Counted from the first letter of the stretch, positions 25,904 to 35,427 are shown. The stretch is 58,194 nt of DNA from Eubacteriales bacterium (GCA_030524745.1 JAUNGC010000025.1:1-58194); one strand, 5' to 3'. Translations and numbers: made by a program. The notes: generated from the letters alone by a model not told the origin.

Positions 25904-26920
25904 ATGGCAACCATGAAAGAAATTGCAGACCTGGCAGGCGTATCCCGCGGAACGGTGGACCGGGTTTTGAATAACCGGGGCTGCGTCAATCCCGCCACCG
26001 CAGCCCTTGTCAGGGATATCGCCCGGCAGTTGGATTATAAGCCCAACCGCGCAGGAATTGCTCTCGCGGCACAGCGGAAAAATTTAAAACTCGGCGTTTT
26101 GCTTTTCGATACGGGAAATCGTTTTTTTGAAGATGTATGGAACGGGGTTTTTGAGAAATCGGAAGAACTTGCAGGCTATAACTGCACGGTGCTCGCCAGA
26201 AAGGTTGGCTTTTCCGCTCCCGAACAAGCGGATACCATTGCCGAACTGGAAAGCGGCGGAATCAACGGCCTGGTTCTCTCGCCTTTCAACGATGCGCTGA
26301 TTGCAGAACAGATAAACCGCCTCGCCGATAAGGGAATACCGGTCATCACCACGAACACGGACATCTATCACTCCCGGCGCATCGCCTTTGTGGGCAGCGA
26401 TTTTTACCGCTGCGGACAGACTGCCGCCGGCCTTATGCGTCTGATGACAAACGGCAATACCAATGTCGGCATTATCACAGGTTCTTCCCAGGTACTCTGC
26501 CACACTGACAGAATCAAGGGCTTCTGCGACAACATCTCCGCCAACTATCCGCATATCCGGGTGGTGGAAACCATTGAAAACAGCGACGATGAATTTGAAA
26601 GCTACGATAAAACGCTGGACCTTCTCACCCGCCATCCGGAATTGAACGCGCTTTATTTTACGGCGGGCGGCGTTTACGGGGGCTGCCGGGCCGTGCTTTC
26701 CTCCGGACGGAAGGACATCCGCATCATTGCCTACGACACGATCCCCACCACGCGGGAACTGGTGGAACAGGACGTGATCTGCGCCACTATCTGCCAGCAG
26801 CCCAGCATTCAGGGTTCCCGGCCGCTGCAGCTTTTGTTTGACTATCTGATGACCGGAGAGAAACCGGAGAAGGAATTTTACTACACGGCAGTGGATATCC
26901 GGATCAAAGAAAACCTTTGA
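25904..26920 (+). CDS. LacI-family transcriptional regulator with sugar-binding domain (RbsR/XylR-type)
   Basis: The start is the ATG at 25904 (MATMKEIADLAGVSRGTVD) with AGGAGA 7 bases upstream; the longer open frame upstream is not coding. At 338 residues it has a LacI HTH (residues 4-24 and hinge KPNRAGIALAAQRKN) and a ribose-binding-type effector domain (GVLLFDTGNRFFEDV, GINGLVLSPFNDALIAEQ, IPVITTNTDIYHSRRIAFVGSD, GIITGSSQVLCHTDRIKGF, CATICQQPSIQG). It probably controls the divergent xylulokinase operon through the two GTGCACGTGCAC sites and itself through the nearer one. Confidence 0.9.
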   Translation: MATMKEIADLAGVSRGTVDRVLNNRGCVNPATAALVRDIARQLDYKPNRAGIALAAQRKNLKLGVLLFDTGNRFFEDVWNGVFEKSEELAGYNCTVLARKVGFSAPEQADTIAELESGGINGLVLSPFNDALIAEQINRLADKGIPVITTNTDIYHSRRIAFVGSDFYRCGQTAAGLMRLMTNGNTNVGIITGSSQVLCHTDRIKGFCDNISANYPHIRVVETIENSDDEFESYDKTLDLLTRHPELNALYFTAGGVYGGCRAVLSSGRKDIRIIAYDTIPTTRELVEQDVICATICQQPSIQGSRPLQLLFDYLMTGEKPEKEFYYTAVDIRIKENL

Positions 26921-27003
26921 AATTCTTGAAGTCATACGAAAAAACCGCTACAATAAGGGGAAACCGGCATCGGAATCATTTCATATCATGAAGGAGATAC
27001 ATT

Positions 27004-29136
27004 TTGAAGCTGAATACACAGATATATAACCTGGGGGAACCCATATCCGCCGCGCCGATGGGAATCATCGAAGGATTTCCGGTCCGGCCCGGCATGTTCG
27101 ACCTTCACGGCGCGACCGCGCTCTCCATCGGCGTAAATTTCACCGTACATACCCATTCCGGCACTTCCTGCACGCTTTTGCTGTTCCGCCGCGGCGCGGA
27201 GGAGCCTTATGCCAGGCTTCCCTTCCCGGAAGCCTATAAAATCGGCGACGTCTATTCCATGATCGTGTTCGGTCTGAATATCGAAGAATTTGAATATGCG
27301 TATCAGATCGACGGCCCTAATCTGCCGGAAGAAGGACTCACATTCGACGCGAAAGCGGTTTTGCTGGATCCATATGCAAGGGCCGTGGCAGGGCAGCGGG
27401 AATGGGGCGAGAAGAAAAAGGGCAGCTATCATGCCCGGGTCGTAAGAGACAGCTTTGACTGGGGCGATATGCCGCAGTCCAGCCGGGAGATGAGCGATCT
27501 GGTCATCTATGAACTGCACGTGAGAGGATTTTCCTATCATCCTTCTTCCGGTGTAACGCACAGAGGCACCTTTGCAGGTCTGAAAGAAAAGATTCCCTAT
27601 CTGAAAGAGTTGGGAATCAATGCCGTGGAGTTGATGCCGATTTTTGAATTTGATGAAACCATGAATTCCCGCGAGGTGAATGGTCAGAAACTTCTGGAAT
27701 ATTGGGGCTATAACACGGTCGGTTTTTTTGCTCCCAACACCAGCTATACTTCTTCCCCGGAGCACAATCAGGAAGGGACGGAATTAAAGGAACTGATTAG
27801 AGCGCTGCATGAAAATGGAATCGAAGTCATTCTGGATGTGGTTTTCAATCATACGGCAGAAGGCAATGAAAAAGGCCCCACCTTTTGTTTCAAAGGCTTT
27901 GACAATAACATTTATTATATGCTGACTCCCAACGGAAACTATTATAATTTCAGCGGCTGTGGCAATACGTTGAACTGCAATCATCCCATTGTCCGGCAGA
28001 TGATTCTGGAATGTCTGCGCTATTGGACCGTCAACTACCGGGTAGACGGATTCCGGTTTGATTTAGCGAGCATTCTGGGCCGCCATGAAGACGGTTCTCC
28101 GCTGAACAATCCGCCCCTTCTGGAACTTCTGGCCTATGATCCTGTTCTGAGCAATGTAAAGCTGATCGCAGAAGCCTGGGATGCGGGCGGTATGTATCAG
28201 GTGGGAAGCTTTCCCGCAAGCAAGCGCTGGGCGGAATGGAACGGCAGATACCGCGACGCCCTGCGCGGCTATTTAAAGGGAGATTGCTGGCAGGCGTGGG
28301 ACGCGGCCTGGAGCATTTCCGGTTCCGGCGATCTCTACGGCGGTTTTTATGCCGATCACAACAACAACTATGCCGGATACAATTCCTGCGTCAATTTCCT
28401 GACCTGCCATGACGGCTTCACGCTGTATGACCTTTATTCTTACAACGAAAAGCACAATGAAGCAAACGGCTGGAACAATACGGACGGCTCCAACGATAAT
28501 AAGAGTTGGAACTGCGGCGCAGAGGGCGCTACTTATGATCCGGAGGTCCTGCAGTTGCGCTACCGGATGATCCGCAACGCCTGCGCCATCCTCATGTGCA
28601 GCCGCGGAACGCCGATGTTTCTGGCAGGCGATGAATTTGGCAATACGCAGTTTGGCAACAACAACAGCTACTGCCAGGACAATGAAACCTCCTGGCTGGA
28701 CTGGAACCTTCTGAATAAAAACCGGGAACTTTTCCAGTTCTTCCAATTTATGATCGACTACCGTCACAAGCATCCCGTGATACGCAAAAAACTTCCCGAC
28801 GCGGTCTGCGGCATGGAACCGTTGCACACCCATAATACAGACGCAAAGGATATGACGATTCCCAGAGATGCACGAACGCTTTCCGTCAGCTTTGCCGGAT
28901 ATAACAAGGATACGGGAAAAGACGATCTGGTATACGTCTCCGTCAACACGCACTGGCAGGATGTGACGATCACGCTGCCCGGTCTGAATCACAGAGGCGC
29001 CTGGTATTTAAGCGTCAATACCTGGGGCGACGGACAGGGGCGCTATTTCTATCACGAGGGAGAAGAAGTCCGCATTGACCATGAATTCATCATGCGGCCC
29101 CGCAGCGTCGCCGTGTTTACCGGGCGGGAATTTTAA
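27004..29136 (+). CDS. glgX: Glycogen debranching enzyme / isoamylase-type GH13 (GlgX-like)
   Basis: A 710-residue protein starting at a TTG (27004) with a strong AAGGAG 7 bases upstream. N-terminal CBM48-type domain (residues about 20-110, FTVHTHSGTSCTLLLFRRG), GH13 barrel with YELHVRGFSYHPSSG, VVFNHTAEG, DGFRFDLAS (nucleophile Asp near 352), IAEAWDAGG (acid/base Glu near 389) and LTCHDGFTLYDL (Asp near 469), and a C-terminal beta domain. It hydrolyses alpha-1,6 branches of glycogen or limit dextrins in the cytosol; no signal peptide. GlgX and type I pullulanase or isoamylase are hard to separate by eye; I prefer GlgX/isoamylase for RFDLASILGR. It is monocistronic and ends in a large hairpin. 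Confidence 0.88.
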   Translation: MKLNTQIYNLGEPISAAPMGIIEGFPVRPGMFDLHGATALSIGVNFTVHTHSGTSCTLLLFRRGAEEPYARLPFPEAYKIGDVYSMIVFGLNIEEFEYAYQIDGPNLPEEGLTFDAKAVLLDPYARAVAGQREWGEKKKGSYHARVVRDSFDWGDMPQSSREMSDLVIYELHVRGFSYHPSSGVTHRGTFAGLKEKIPYLKELGINAVELMPIFEFDETMNSREVNGQKLLEYWGYNTVGFFAPNTSYTSSPEHNQEGTELKELIRALHENGIEVILDVVFNHTAEGNEKGPTFCFKGFDNNIYYMLTPNGNYYNFSGCGNTLNCNHPIVRQMILECLRYWTVNYRVDGFRFDLASILGRHEDGSPLNNPPLLELLAYDPVLSNVKLIAEAWDAGGMYQVGSFPASKRWAEWNGRYRDALRGYLKGDCWQAWDAAWSISGSGDLYGGFYADHNNNYAGYNSCVNFLTCHDGFTLYDLYSYNEKHNEANGWNNTDGSNDNKSWNCGAEGATYDPEVLQLRYRMIRNACAILMCSRGTPMFLAGDEFGNTQFGNNNSYCQDNETSWLDWNLLNKNRELFQFFQFMIDYRHKHPVIRKKLPDAVCGMEPLHTHNTDAKDMTIPRDARTLSVSFAGYNKDTGKDDLVYVSVNTHWQDVTITLPGLNHRGAWYLSVNTWGDGQGRYFYHEGEEVRIDHEFIMRPRSVAVFTGREF

Positions 29137-29156
29137 CCGCTGTTTCGCAATGCCAA

Positions 29157-29221
29157 ACAAAGCGCAGATACAGAAATGATTTCTGTCTGATGACAAAAAT
29201 ATTTCCGCATCTGCGCTTTGT
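29157..29221. terminator. Large compound hairpin between convergent glgX and DUF5722-like genes
   Basis: An outer 13-bp perfect stem (ACAAAGCGCAGAT / ATCTGCGCTTTGT) encloses an inner perfect hairpin (ACAGAAAT / ATTTCTGT at 29170-29186). It sits between two convergent genes and probably stops both. It lacks a long U-tract. Confidence 0.7.
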
Positions 29222-29241
29222 CATATCCAATCCGATATCTG

Positions 29242-31092
29242 TCACCCGCCGGTCACTTCGCTCCAACTGCTGATTCCGATAATAGATTTCGCAAATTCCG
29301 TATAACTCTCCGAACCGGGACCGTCGATATTTTTGTACACCTCATAGGCGTACTTATGCTGACCGCCCTGATAGGAAAGTCCCAGCGCCAGTCCCTGCGC
29401 AACCTCTTCGGCGGCATCGGTCTGTCTGGAAAGAATGAGCGCGTCAATATAAGGATTGTTCGACGCGGCATAGTACGCATAAGCGATCGCAGCAGCCTGA
29501 TTCGTTTCTCCTTTGGCTGAAGAATATCCCAATTCACTCAGAATCACCGGACGCACTTCCCCGTCCGCCGTCAGCATTTCAGGACGCTGCAGGAAGTCCG
29601 TTATGACATCGATATTCTCCATCGTCACGATCGAGGTGTCCTCTGTGTCCAACACCAGATTTCTGATTTTGGAGGAAGAATTCCAGAAGGTCGTGTTCTC
29701 CAGCGGATACGCGTAAGGATGATGGGCCAGTCCCCAGTCGATATTTCCTTCCGCCGTCACAATCCGGTTGATCGTTTCCAGCATATCCTTCACATCATAA
29801 TTTCTGTTGTTACTTATATTGCGGTCCCACTGCTGGTCCATAGAAACGTAAATCCTTGCGTTTGCATTCATGCTCTTGATGCTGTTATAAAATACCCGGA
29901 CCGCATTGGCATATTCTCTCGAATAGGTTTCCAGATCCACCTGCTGCATATAATTCCAGTCCGTACGGACATTGACCTCATTGCCAACAATCCAGTTCAT
30001 GACCGTTCCATGTTCGCTGTCCCGATAGCGTTTGGCAAGAAAAGCGCCTACCGCAGCCATCGTCTGAATGCCGTCCTCTTCCGCCGTATTGAATGCATAA
30101 TAATGGGCGGAGCCATCTCTGGAGAGCGGATGGATGAGTTGAGGCTGCGCACTGCTCTTATTATTCAGCAGAATCGCTGAGATCGTTATGCCCTTTTGGG
30201 TGAGGATGCTGAATACATGATCGTATTCCGCAATCCGCTGTCCGTTGAAGGCATAGTTTTTTCCGTTATAAGTATAGTGAATCGTGGGATAATTGCCGTT
30301 TGTCGTCTCCCCGAGAATGTTGGAAATGGGGATATTATAGGCGGCATGTTTCACGCCCAGATCATCCAGCTCACCGCCGGTAAGTTTCAGCGGGTCCACC
30401 AGAATTCCTTTAATGGAACTTGTTGTCGGAAATGCCGCCGTATACGCCGCTAACGCCTCCGGATTGGTAATATACTGCGGTTCACACAGCGCCACATATT
30501 CTCCGTTCAGTTTCACCGCCACCACAAATTTGGAATACAGCCTGGAATCCGCCTTATTCTCGTTCACACTGGCCTTCAGGGTGAATTCTTTCGCCTTGCT
30601 TACAGAATCAATATAGTCCCCCTCCTGATTCAGTTCCGTATCATACATTTTCATCTCAAAAAGATAAAAATTATCGTCGTCGCTGACGGGTTTTTCGTCT
30701 ACGTTCGCCTTCAATTCAAACCAATCGCTTCCAGCGCGCACTTCACAGGATTCCACATGTACAAACCCCTCCCGGTTCGCATCCGTCAGTTCCACAAGGA
30801 TTTCCGGTTCTTCAGGCAGCGTCTCTGTTTCCCGTTCCGCATCTTCCGTTTCTGCCGGCTGTATTCTTTCTTCGGTTTGCATTTCAACCGTTTGAGCGGT
30901 CTCTACCTGCGCCGTCTGGCTCATACGCTTTTCCATGGAAAATGCCCACCATATCCCGCCTCCGGCCGCGCAGACCGAAACTGCCACAATGATAACAGAA
31001 ATAAGCGCCAGTTGTCTGGTTCCCAATTTATGGACCGCTCTTCGTGCGCCCGTTAACCGATTCTTCTTTTTATTGCTTGCCTTTCTCTTCAA
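29242..31092 (-). CDS. Membrane-anchored DUF5722-like TIM-barrel glycosidase-like protein
   Basis: I choose the TTG at 31092 (reads KRKASNKKK after the start) because GGGGG lies 8 bases upstream; another TTG at 31128 adds 12 residues. About 616 residues: a basic N-terminus (KRKASNKKKNRLTGARR), one membrane helix (LALISVIIVAVSVCAAGGG), an acidic Glu/Thr linker, an Ig-like beta domain, then a TIM-barrel-like domain with NWIVGNEVN and VILSELGYSS. These are the placements of acid/base and nucleophile glutamates in clan GH-A enzymes. I assign it to DUF5722 from recall of this pattern. It should sit on the outer membrane face and act on a glycan, but no activity is established by the sequence alone. 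Confidence 0.7.
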   Translation of the reverse strand: MKRKASNKKKNRLTGARRAVHKLGTRQLALISVIIVAVSVCAAGGGIWWAFSMEKRMSQTAQVETAQTVEMQTEERIQPAETEDAERETETLPEEPEILVELTDANREGFVHVESCEVRAGSDWFELKANVDEKPVSDDDNFYLFEMKMYDTELNQEGDYIDSVSKAKEFTLKASVNENKADSRLYSKFVVAVKLNGEYVALCEPQYITNPEALAAYTAAFPTTSSIKGILVDPLKLTGGELDDLGVKHAAYNIPISNILGETTNGNYPTIHYTYNGKNYAFNGQRIAEYDHVFSILTQKGITISAILLNNKSSAQPQLIHPLSRDGSAHYYAFNTAEEDGIQTMAAVGAFLAKRYRDSEHGTVMNWIVGNEVNVRTDWNYMQQVDLETYSREYANAVRVFYNSIKSMNANARIYVSMDQQWDRNISNNRNYDVKDMLETINRIVTAEGNIDWGLAHHPYAYPLENTTFWNSSSKIRNLVLDTEDTSIVTMENIDVITDFLQRPEMLTADGEVRPVILSELGYSSAKGETNQAAAIAYAYYAASNNPYIDALILSRQTDAAEEVAQGLALGLSYQGGQHKYAYEVYKNIDGPGSESYTEFAKSIIGISSWSEVTGG

Positions 31093-31177
31093 ACCAAAAC
31101 CCCCATAATGCAAACAGAAAATATACAAGGCGTATTTTCTGCCGTTATGAACCTACATCGACTGCAACAGCCTTATT

Positions 31178-31207
31178 ATTATACCATCCCGGCAAAATAG
31201 AAAGCAA
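31178..31207 (-). promoter_or_regulatory. Extended -10 promoter of the DUF5722-like gene
   Basis: On the minus strand TTGCTT is 18 bases from TATAAT, and TGG precedes the -10 box (extended -10). It lies about 85 bases upstream of the chosen start. Confidence 0.75.
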
Positions 31208-31271
31208 TGCGTATTTTGTCATGAAGTTGTAATAATTCATCGCCCCAAAAACAGCTAAATGTATAAAACAC

Positions 31272-31323
31272 AACAGTCCAGACAGGTTTACGCATTCTGC
31301 GCAGCCCCGCCTGAACTGCTGTT
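31272..31323 (-). terminator. Terminator of the amino-acid transporter operon
   Basis: An imperfect stem (AACAG, CAG, CAGG against CCTG, CTG, CTGTT) with an internal GCGCAG loop, about 45 bases past the stop at 31370, followed on the minus strand by TGTTTTATAC. Confidence 0.6.
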
Positions 31324-31369
31324 ATAACATCATATTTATATTCCGTTCATTTCATGACCGGCGCCGTAT

Positions 31370-32116
31370 TTACAGCACTTTTGCCAGGAAATCTTTCAGC
31401 CGTTCGTCCTTCGGATTTCCAAACAGTTCCTGCGGCGGCGCATCTTCCCGGATATTGCCGTCCGCCATGAACACCACGCGGCTTGCGACCTCCCTGGCAA
31501 ATCCCATCTCATGGGTCACAATTACCATGGTCATTCCCGCTTTGGCGAGATCGCGGATCATATCCAGCACCTCGCCCACCATTTCCGGGTCCAGCGCGGA
31601 AGTCGGTTCGTCAAAAAGCATCACGTCCGGCTCCATCGCCAACGCACGGACAATGGCAATTCTCTGCTTTTGTCCGCCGGACAGACGGTTGGGATATTCA
31701 TTCTTTTTATCCGCAAGTCCGATCCTTTCCAGAAGTTCAACCGCTTTTTTCTCCGCTTCTTCTTTCGTCATCAGCTTCAGATGGACCGGAGCCATCATAA
31801 TGTTCTCCATTACGGTCTTATGAGGAAACAGGTTAAAATGCTGGAAAACCATTCCCATCCTGCGGCGGTGCAGATTGATATCCACCTTTTTATCCGCAAG
31901 ATTGATTCCTTCAAAATAAACCGCTCCGGAAGTGGGAGTCTCCAACAGGTTCAGGCTTCGCAAAAAGGTCGACTTACCGGAACCGGAAGGACCGATAATG
32001 GCCACCACTTCCCCTTTACTGATATCCAGACTGCAATGGTCCAGCGCTTTTACCGTACCTCCGTTATATTCTTTTACCAGATCTACGACCGAAATCAGCT
32101 TATCTTTGGTCCCCAC
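31370..32116 (-). CDS. glnQ: Polar amino-acid ABC transporter ATP-binding protein (GlnQ-type)
   Basis: A 248-residue protein starting at GTG 32116 with GGAGG 7 bases upstream. Walker [11 protein letters not shown]-loop [10 protein letters not shown], signature [16 protein letters not shown], Walker [15 protein letters not shown] and the H-loop VTHEMGFA are all intact. It energises amino-acid uptake with the permease it overlaps by 17 bases and the binding protein at 32849. Typical PAAT family. Substrate unknown; the adjoining threonine/serine dehydratase hints at hydroxy-amino acids. Confidence 0.93.
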   Translation of the reverse strand: MGTKDKLISVVDLVKEYNGGTVKALDHCSLDISKGEVVAIIGPSGSGKSTFLRSLNLLETPTSGAVYFEGINLADKKVDINLHRRRMGMVFQHFNLFPHKTVMENIMMAPVHLKLMTKEEAEKKAVELLERIGLADKKNEYPNRLSGGQKQRIAIVRALAMEPDVMLFDEPTSALDPEMVGEVLDMIRDLAKAGMTMVIVTHEMGFAREVASRVVFMADGNIREDAPPQELFGNPKDERLKDFLAKVL

Positions 32117-32804
32117 GTCTCATCCTCCTCTCGATCGCTTCGATGATCTTGCTGGCCGGATAGTTGATGCAGAAATAGATCATGGCAGCCACAACATAAG
32201 GGCCAAGCGTAATATATGTGGTAGCGGCGACGGTTTTGGCCGCCCACATGAGTTCCATCATGCCGAGCATGGAGCAAATAGAAGATTCCTTCACCATCGT
32301 GATGAGTTCATTCGCCAGCGCGGGCAAAACATTTTTGACCGCCTGCGGAAGAACCACCATAAACATGGCCGCCGAAGACGACAGTCCCAGACTGCGGGCC
32401 GCCTCCGTCTGTCCGGCGTCCACCGCCAGAATGCCAGCTCTGAAAATCTCCGCAACATATGCCGCGCTGTTGAGCGAAAGCGCCACTACGCCGGGCACGA
32501 ACATCGCTATGTTGATAAATCCGAATATGTATACCGTAGGCAATCTGAAAAAATTGAACAGTCCGAAATAGATCAGCGACAACTGTACCAACAGCGGCGT
32601 CGCGCGGAACACATCAATATAAAGTCCCGACAAAAAACGGACAACCTTATTTTTACTCAGCCGCAAAATTGCCAAAAGCATCGCCGGAATGATCGCCAAA
32701 AGCACCGCGCAGACCGACAGCAGCAGCGTATACTCGATGCCCTGCACAAACATCGTCCAGTATTTCGGTAAAAAAGTAAAATTGAAAAAACTTGTAGTCG
32801 ACAT
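32100..32804 (-). CDS. Polar amino-acid ABC transporter permease (HisM/GlnP-type)
   Basis: A 234-residue protein with start ATG 32804 after AAGGAG. About five membrane helices and the PAAT EAA loop ([24 protein letters not shown]; key residues EAARSLGLS). The C-terminus overlaps the ATPase gene by 17 bases, consistent with translational coupling. It is a homodimeric permease in most relatives, as no second permease gene is present. Confidence 0.92.
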   Translation of the reverse strand: MSTTSFFNFTFLPKYWTMFVQGIEYTLLLSVCAVLLAIIPAMLLAILRLSKNKVVRFLSGLYIDVFRATPLLVQLSLIYFGLFNFFRLPTVYIFGFINIAMFVPGVVALSLNSAAYVAEIFRAGILAVDAGQTEAARSLGLSSSAAMFMVVLPQAVKNVLPALANELITMVKESSICSMLGMMELMWAAKTVAATTYITLGPYVVAAMIYFCINYPASKIIEAIERRMRRGDQR

Positions 32805-32848
32805 ATTTGCTCCTTAGCCTGCAGACGTTACCTGACCGCAAACATCAT

Positions 32849-33646
32849 TTATTCAATCGCCTGGTCGCTGATCGCGTCAGCCTCTTCGATCCACTTATCC
32901 ACAGAGCCGTCGCTCACCGCTGTTCCGATCGTTTTGTTAAAGGATTCCAGCAGGCCTTTCGGATCGCCTTTCTGCACAGCCACCACATAGGGAGCCGCTT
33001 CGCCCAGGGAAATATCCGAAATCACCATATCTTCGTTGGTTTCTGCGTACTGCATTGCAACCGCGCCGTCCAAAACGATCGCATCACATTTGTCATACTG
33101 CAGATTGTTCACCAGATCCATTACGCTGGAAAGAGCCAGCAGCGTGGCATCCGGCATATCGTTCGTCACGATATCCGCTTTGGTCGTACCGGTCTGCGCG
33201 CCCACCGTCTTTCCTGCCAGCGCTTCGATAGAAGTATATTCGTCCTTCTTATCCGCTTTCACCAGAATCATCGGCGGATAATCCGTATAATACGGATCGG
33301 AAAAATCTGCAACCTTCGCTCTTTCCTCATTCACCTCAACCGCTGCGATTACCATATCAATTTCGCCCTTCTGTAAAGACAGCATCAGGTTATCGAAACT
33401 CATATTCACAACTCTCAATTCCTTATCCATGTCTTCTGCCAGCTTCTGGGCCACGGAAATATCAATTCCCACATACTGCTGGTTTCCTTCCTCATCCAGA
33501 ACGATGAACTCGAAGGGCGGATAATCCGCAGATGTCCCCAGAACCAGTTCGCTGGATGTTTCCGCGCTGCTTCCGCATGCGGCCATACAGCCTGCCATTG
33601 CGACAACGGTCAGCGTTGCCATCAGTTTTTTCCACATTTTTTTCAT
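32849..33646 (-). CDS. Polar amino-acid ABC transporter substrate-binding lipoprotein
   Basis: The start is the ATG at 33646 (MKKMWKKLMATL) after AGGAGG; the upstream ATG at 33667 would place the ribosome site inside the gene. At 265 residues it carries a lipobox at MAAC (Cys about residue 24), then an SBP family-3 fold (LGTSADYPPFEF, VGIDISVAQKLAEDM, FDNLMLSLQKGEIDMVIAA, FSDPYY, VGAQTGTTKADIV). It delivers an amino acid to the permease/ATPase pair downstream. 78 bases behind the dehydratase gene. Confidence 0.92.
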   Translation of the reverse strand: MKKMWKKLMATLTVVAMAGCMAACGSSAETSSELVLGTSADYPPFEFIVLDEEGNQQYVGIDISVAQKLAEDMDKELRVVNMSFDNLMLSLQKGEIDMVIAAVEVNEERAKVADFSDPYYTDYPPMILVKADKKDEYTSIEALAGKTVGAQTGTTKADIVTNDMPDATLLALSSVMDLVNNLQYDKCDAIVLDGAVAMQYAETNEDMVISDISLGEAAPYVVAVQKGDPKGLLESFNKTIGTAVSDGSVDKWIEEADAISDQAIE

Positions 33647-33724
33647 TTTCTCCTCCTCTTCCGCCACGGCCTCGTAACCGTTCAGCGTTGTTTTTATAGT
33701 AAAGGCGGTGACTGCCTTCCTATT

Positions 33725-34702
33725 TCAACTCCTATGATATTTTCCGAATTCCTCTGCCAGAATTCTGTTATCCGCATTGCCCCCGGTGATGACCAGGGCG
33801 ATATTTTTTCCCGGGATATGCTTTCCATACTGCAGCATCGCTGCGATCGGCACCGCTCCCGCCGCTTCCGCCACGATCTTTTCCTGCATGACGGCGTGCA
33901 ACATTGCCCGGCGGATCATCTCTTCCCTGACTTCCAGGGCATCATCTATCCAATCCCGCATCTCGAACGCAAGCTTTCCGATTCCGCCCACCATCGCTTC
34001 ACAGATCGAGTCTTCGCTCGGATACTCATGATATAGCTTCCGCTCCCGCACGGAATCCGGCCAGGCCCGGCAGGCTTCCGAATAGAGAGGAATCACCCTT
34101 ACCTTCGGATTGATGTTCTTTGCCGCTACCGCAATTCCGGTACACAATCCTCCGCCGCCGACCGGCGCTAAAATCGTATCGATCTGTGGATTCTGCTTCA
34201 GAATTTCCAGCCCCACGGTTCCCTGTCCCGCGTAAATCGCGGCATCCTCATCCCATCCGTCGATAAACCGGAATCCTTTTTCCCTGATATATTGCATGCC
34301 CAGAGCGTCCGCTTCGTCAAAGCATGACCCCATCAGAAGCACTTCGGCTCCATAATACCGGATCTTCTCAATCTTGCTTTGGGGCGTATTTTCCGGCACA
34401 ATGACCGTCGCGGGCTTCATCCCCAGAAGCTTCGTCACATAGGCGACCGCAATCCCATGATTGCCGGAAGAAACCGCCGCCACGCCTTCTTTTCGCTCCT
34501 CTTCCGATAATAATAATATCCTGTTCAGCGCGCCCCTGATCTTAAACGCCCTGATCGGCTGCTGACATTCCAGCTTTAAGTATACATTCTGACTGTCATT
34601 GCTTAAATAAAGAGACTTCTCCAACGGAGTCTCGTGCAAAAAGGGGCTGATGCGCTCCTGCGCCCGCCGAATATCCTCAAAACGCAACTGATCCTGCGCC
34701 AT
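33725..34702 (-). CDS. Threonine/serine ammonia-lyase (PLP fold type II)
   Basis: The start is the ATG at 34702 (MAQDQLRFEDI), 6 bases after GGAGG; the upstream ATG at 34723 lacks a site. At 325 residues it has KLECQQPIRAFKIRGALNR, where the Lys of FKIRGA binds PLP; SSGNHGIAVAYV; VPENTPQSK; and APVGGGGLCTGIAVA for the phosphate. No C-terminal ACT regulatory domain is present, so it resembles catabolic, non-isoleucine-feedback TdcB or serine/threonine dehydratases. Upstream of the amino-acid transporter, it probably breaks down imported threonine or serine to 2-oxobutyrate or pyruvate plus ammonia. Confidence 0.88.
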   Translation of the reverse strand: MAQDQLRFEDIRRAQERISPFLHETPLEKSLYLSNDSQNVYLKLECQQPIRAFKIRGALNRILLLSEEERKEGVAAVSSGNHGIAVAYVTKLLGMKPATVIVPENTPQSKIEKIRYYGAEVLLMGSCFDEADALGMQYIREKGFRFIDGWDEDAAIYAGQGTVGLEILKQNPQIDTILAPVGGGGLCTGIAVAAKNINPKVRVIPLYSEACRAWPDSVRERKLYHEYPSEDSICEAMVGGIGKLAFEMRDWIDDALEVREEMIRRAMLHAVMQEKIVAEAAGAVPIAAMLQYGKHIPGKNIALVITGGNADNRILAEEFGKYHRS

Positions 34703-34759
34703 CTCCCACCTCCGCAAAATCATATGTACCTCATGAAACTCAAATCAGACAAAAAAACA

Positions 34760-34799
34760 CAGCAGGGGCGGTAACGTTATGATTTCAGCGCCTTTGCTG
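34760..34799 (-). terminator. Terminator ahead of the dehydratase gene
   Basis: The stem CAGCA-GGGGCG / CGCCTT-TGCTG (with G-U pairs) is followed on the minus strand by GTGTTTTTTTG, a good U-tract. It would end transcripts coming from the repeat element or the DsbA gene further right. Confidence 0.65.
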
Positions 34800-34927
34800 C
34801 GTTTCAAGAGCTTTATCCGTCATATGGCATACATAAATATAAATAATTTTTGTATATTCTACAGGATTTTTCCCAAAACTTCAATACCAACCTTCAACTT
34901 TTGTGAATTTTTTTGCACTGATAGCAC

Positions 34928-35226
34928 GCCGCTTCCGCCGCCACAAACCCGCCGGGCAGCCTCCCTCCGCCACCGGGCAGGCATTTTCGCTATTCCGATA
35001 TTCCAAACGGGAAATTCCATCCAAAGTTCCGGGGCGTTCCAAACTGACGCATGGCACGTAAACTCGCCGCGAATCCATGATTCGCGCCTCAGACAGTACG
35101 TGTCATGCGTCAGGAACGTCCCGAAACTTTGGGGAATTTCTCCGTCCGGAATATAAGTCATAGCTGCAAACGCCTGCCCGGTGGCGGAGGGAGGCTGCCC
35201 GGCGGGTCCGTGGCGGCAAAAGCGGC
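34928..35226. repeat. 299-bp imperfect palindrome (two 148-bp arms)
   Basis: The arms 34928-35075 and 35079-35226 are inverted copies around the core CGCGAATC-CAT-GATTCGCG at 35068-35086. The outer GC-rich part is almost identical (for example GCCGGGCAGCCTCCCTCCGC in both), and the inner part is diverged with small indels. No convincing coding sequence, ribosome site or transposase is present; short open frames across it are low-complexity and look like accidents. The gap 34703-35427 is filled by this element, a third decayed copy and the terminator at 34760. It is probably a non-autonomous repeat (REP/MITE-like) or a structured RNA. Confidence 0.8.
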
Positions 35227-35261
35227 TGGCGACTGGCAAAATAAGAGTTTATGCATCGGAT

Positions 35262-35375
35262 CGCAGTCCGGAACGGAATGACGTTTTGGCCGGAATTTCC
35301 CGGTTTGAATATAGGAATGGAAAAAATACCTGTGCACCCCGGGGCTTGCGGAAGGACCGGGCGGCAGGTCCCGGA
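35262..35375. repeat. Decayed third copy of the repeat arm
   Basis: The core at 35292-35333 (GGAATTTCCCGGTTTGAATA, then AGGAATGG and AATACCTG) matches the reverse complement of the left arm (GGAATTTCCCGTTTGGAATA, then CGGAATAG and AATGCCTG). The flanking GC-rich half (GACCGGGCGGCAGG) is only loosely similar. Same orientation as the right arm. Confidence 0.55.
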
Positions 35376-35427
35376 CAGAACCGGAAGGCACAGGGCACAG
35401 TGACCAGGAGGACGCAACACCCCGGCC

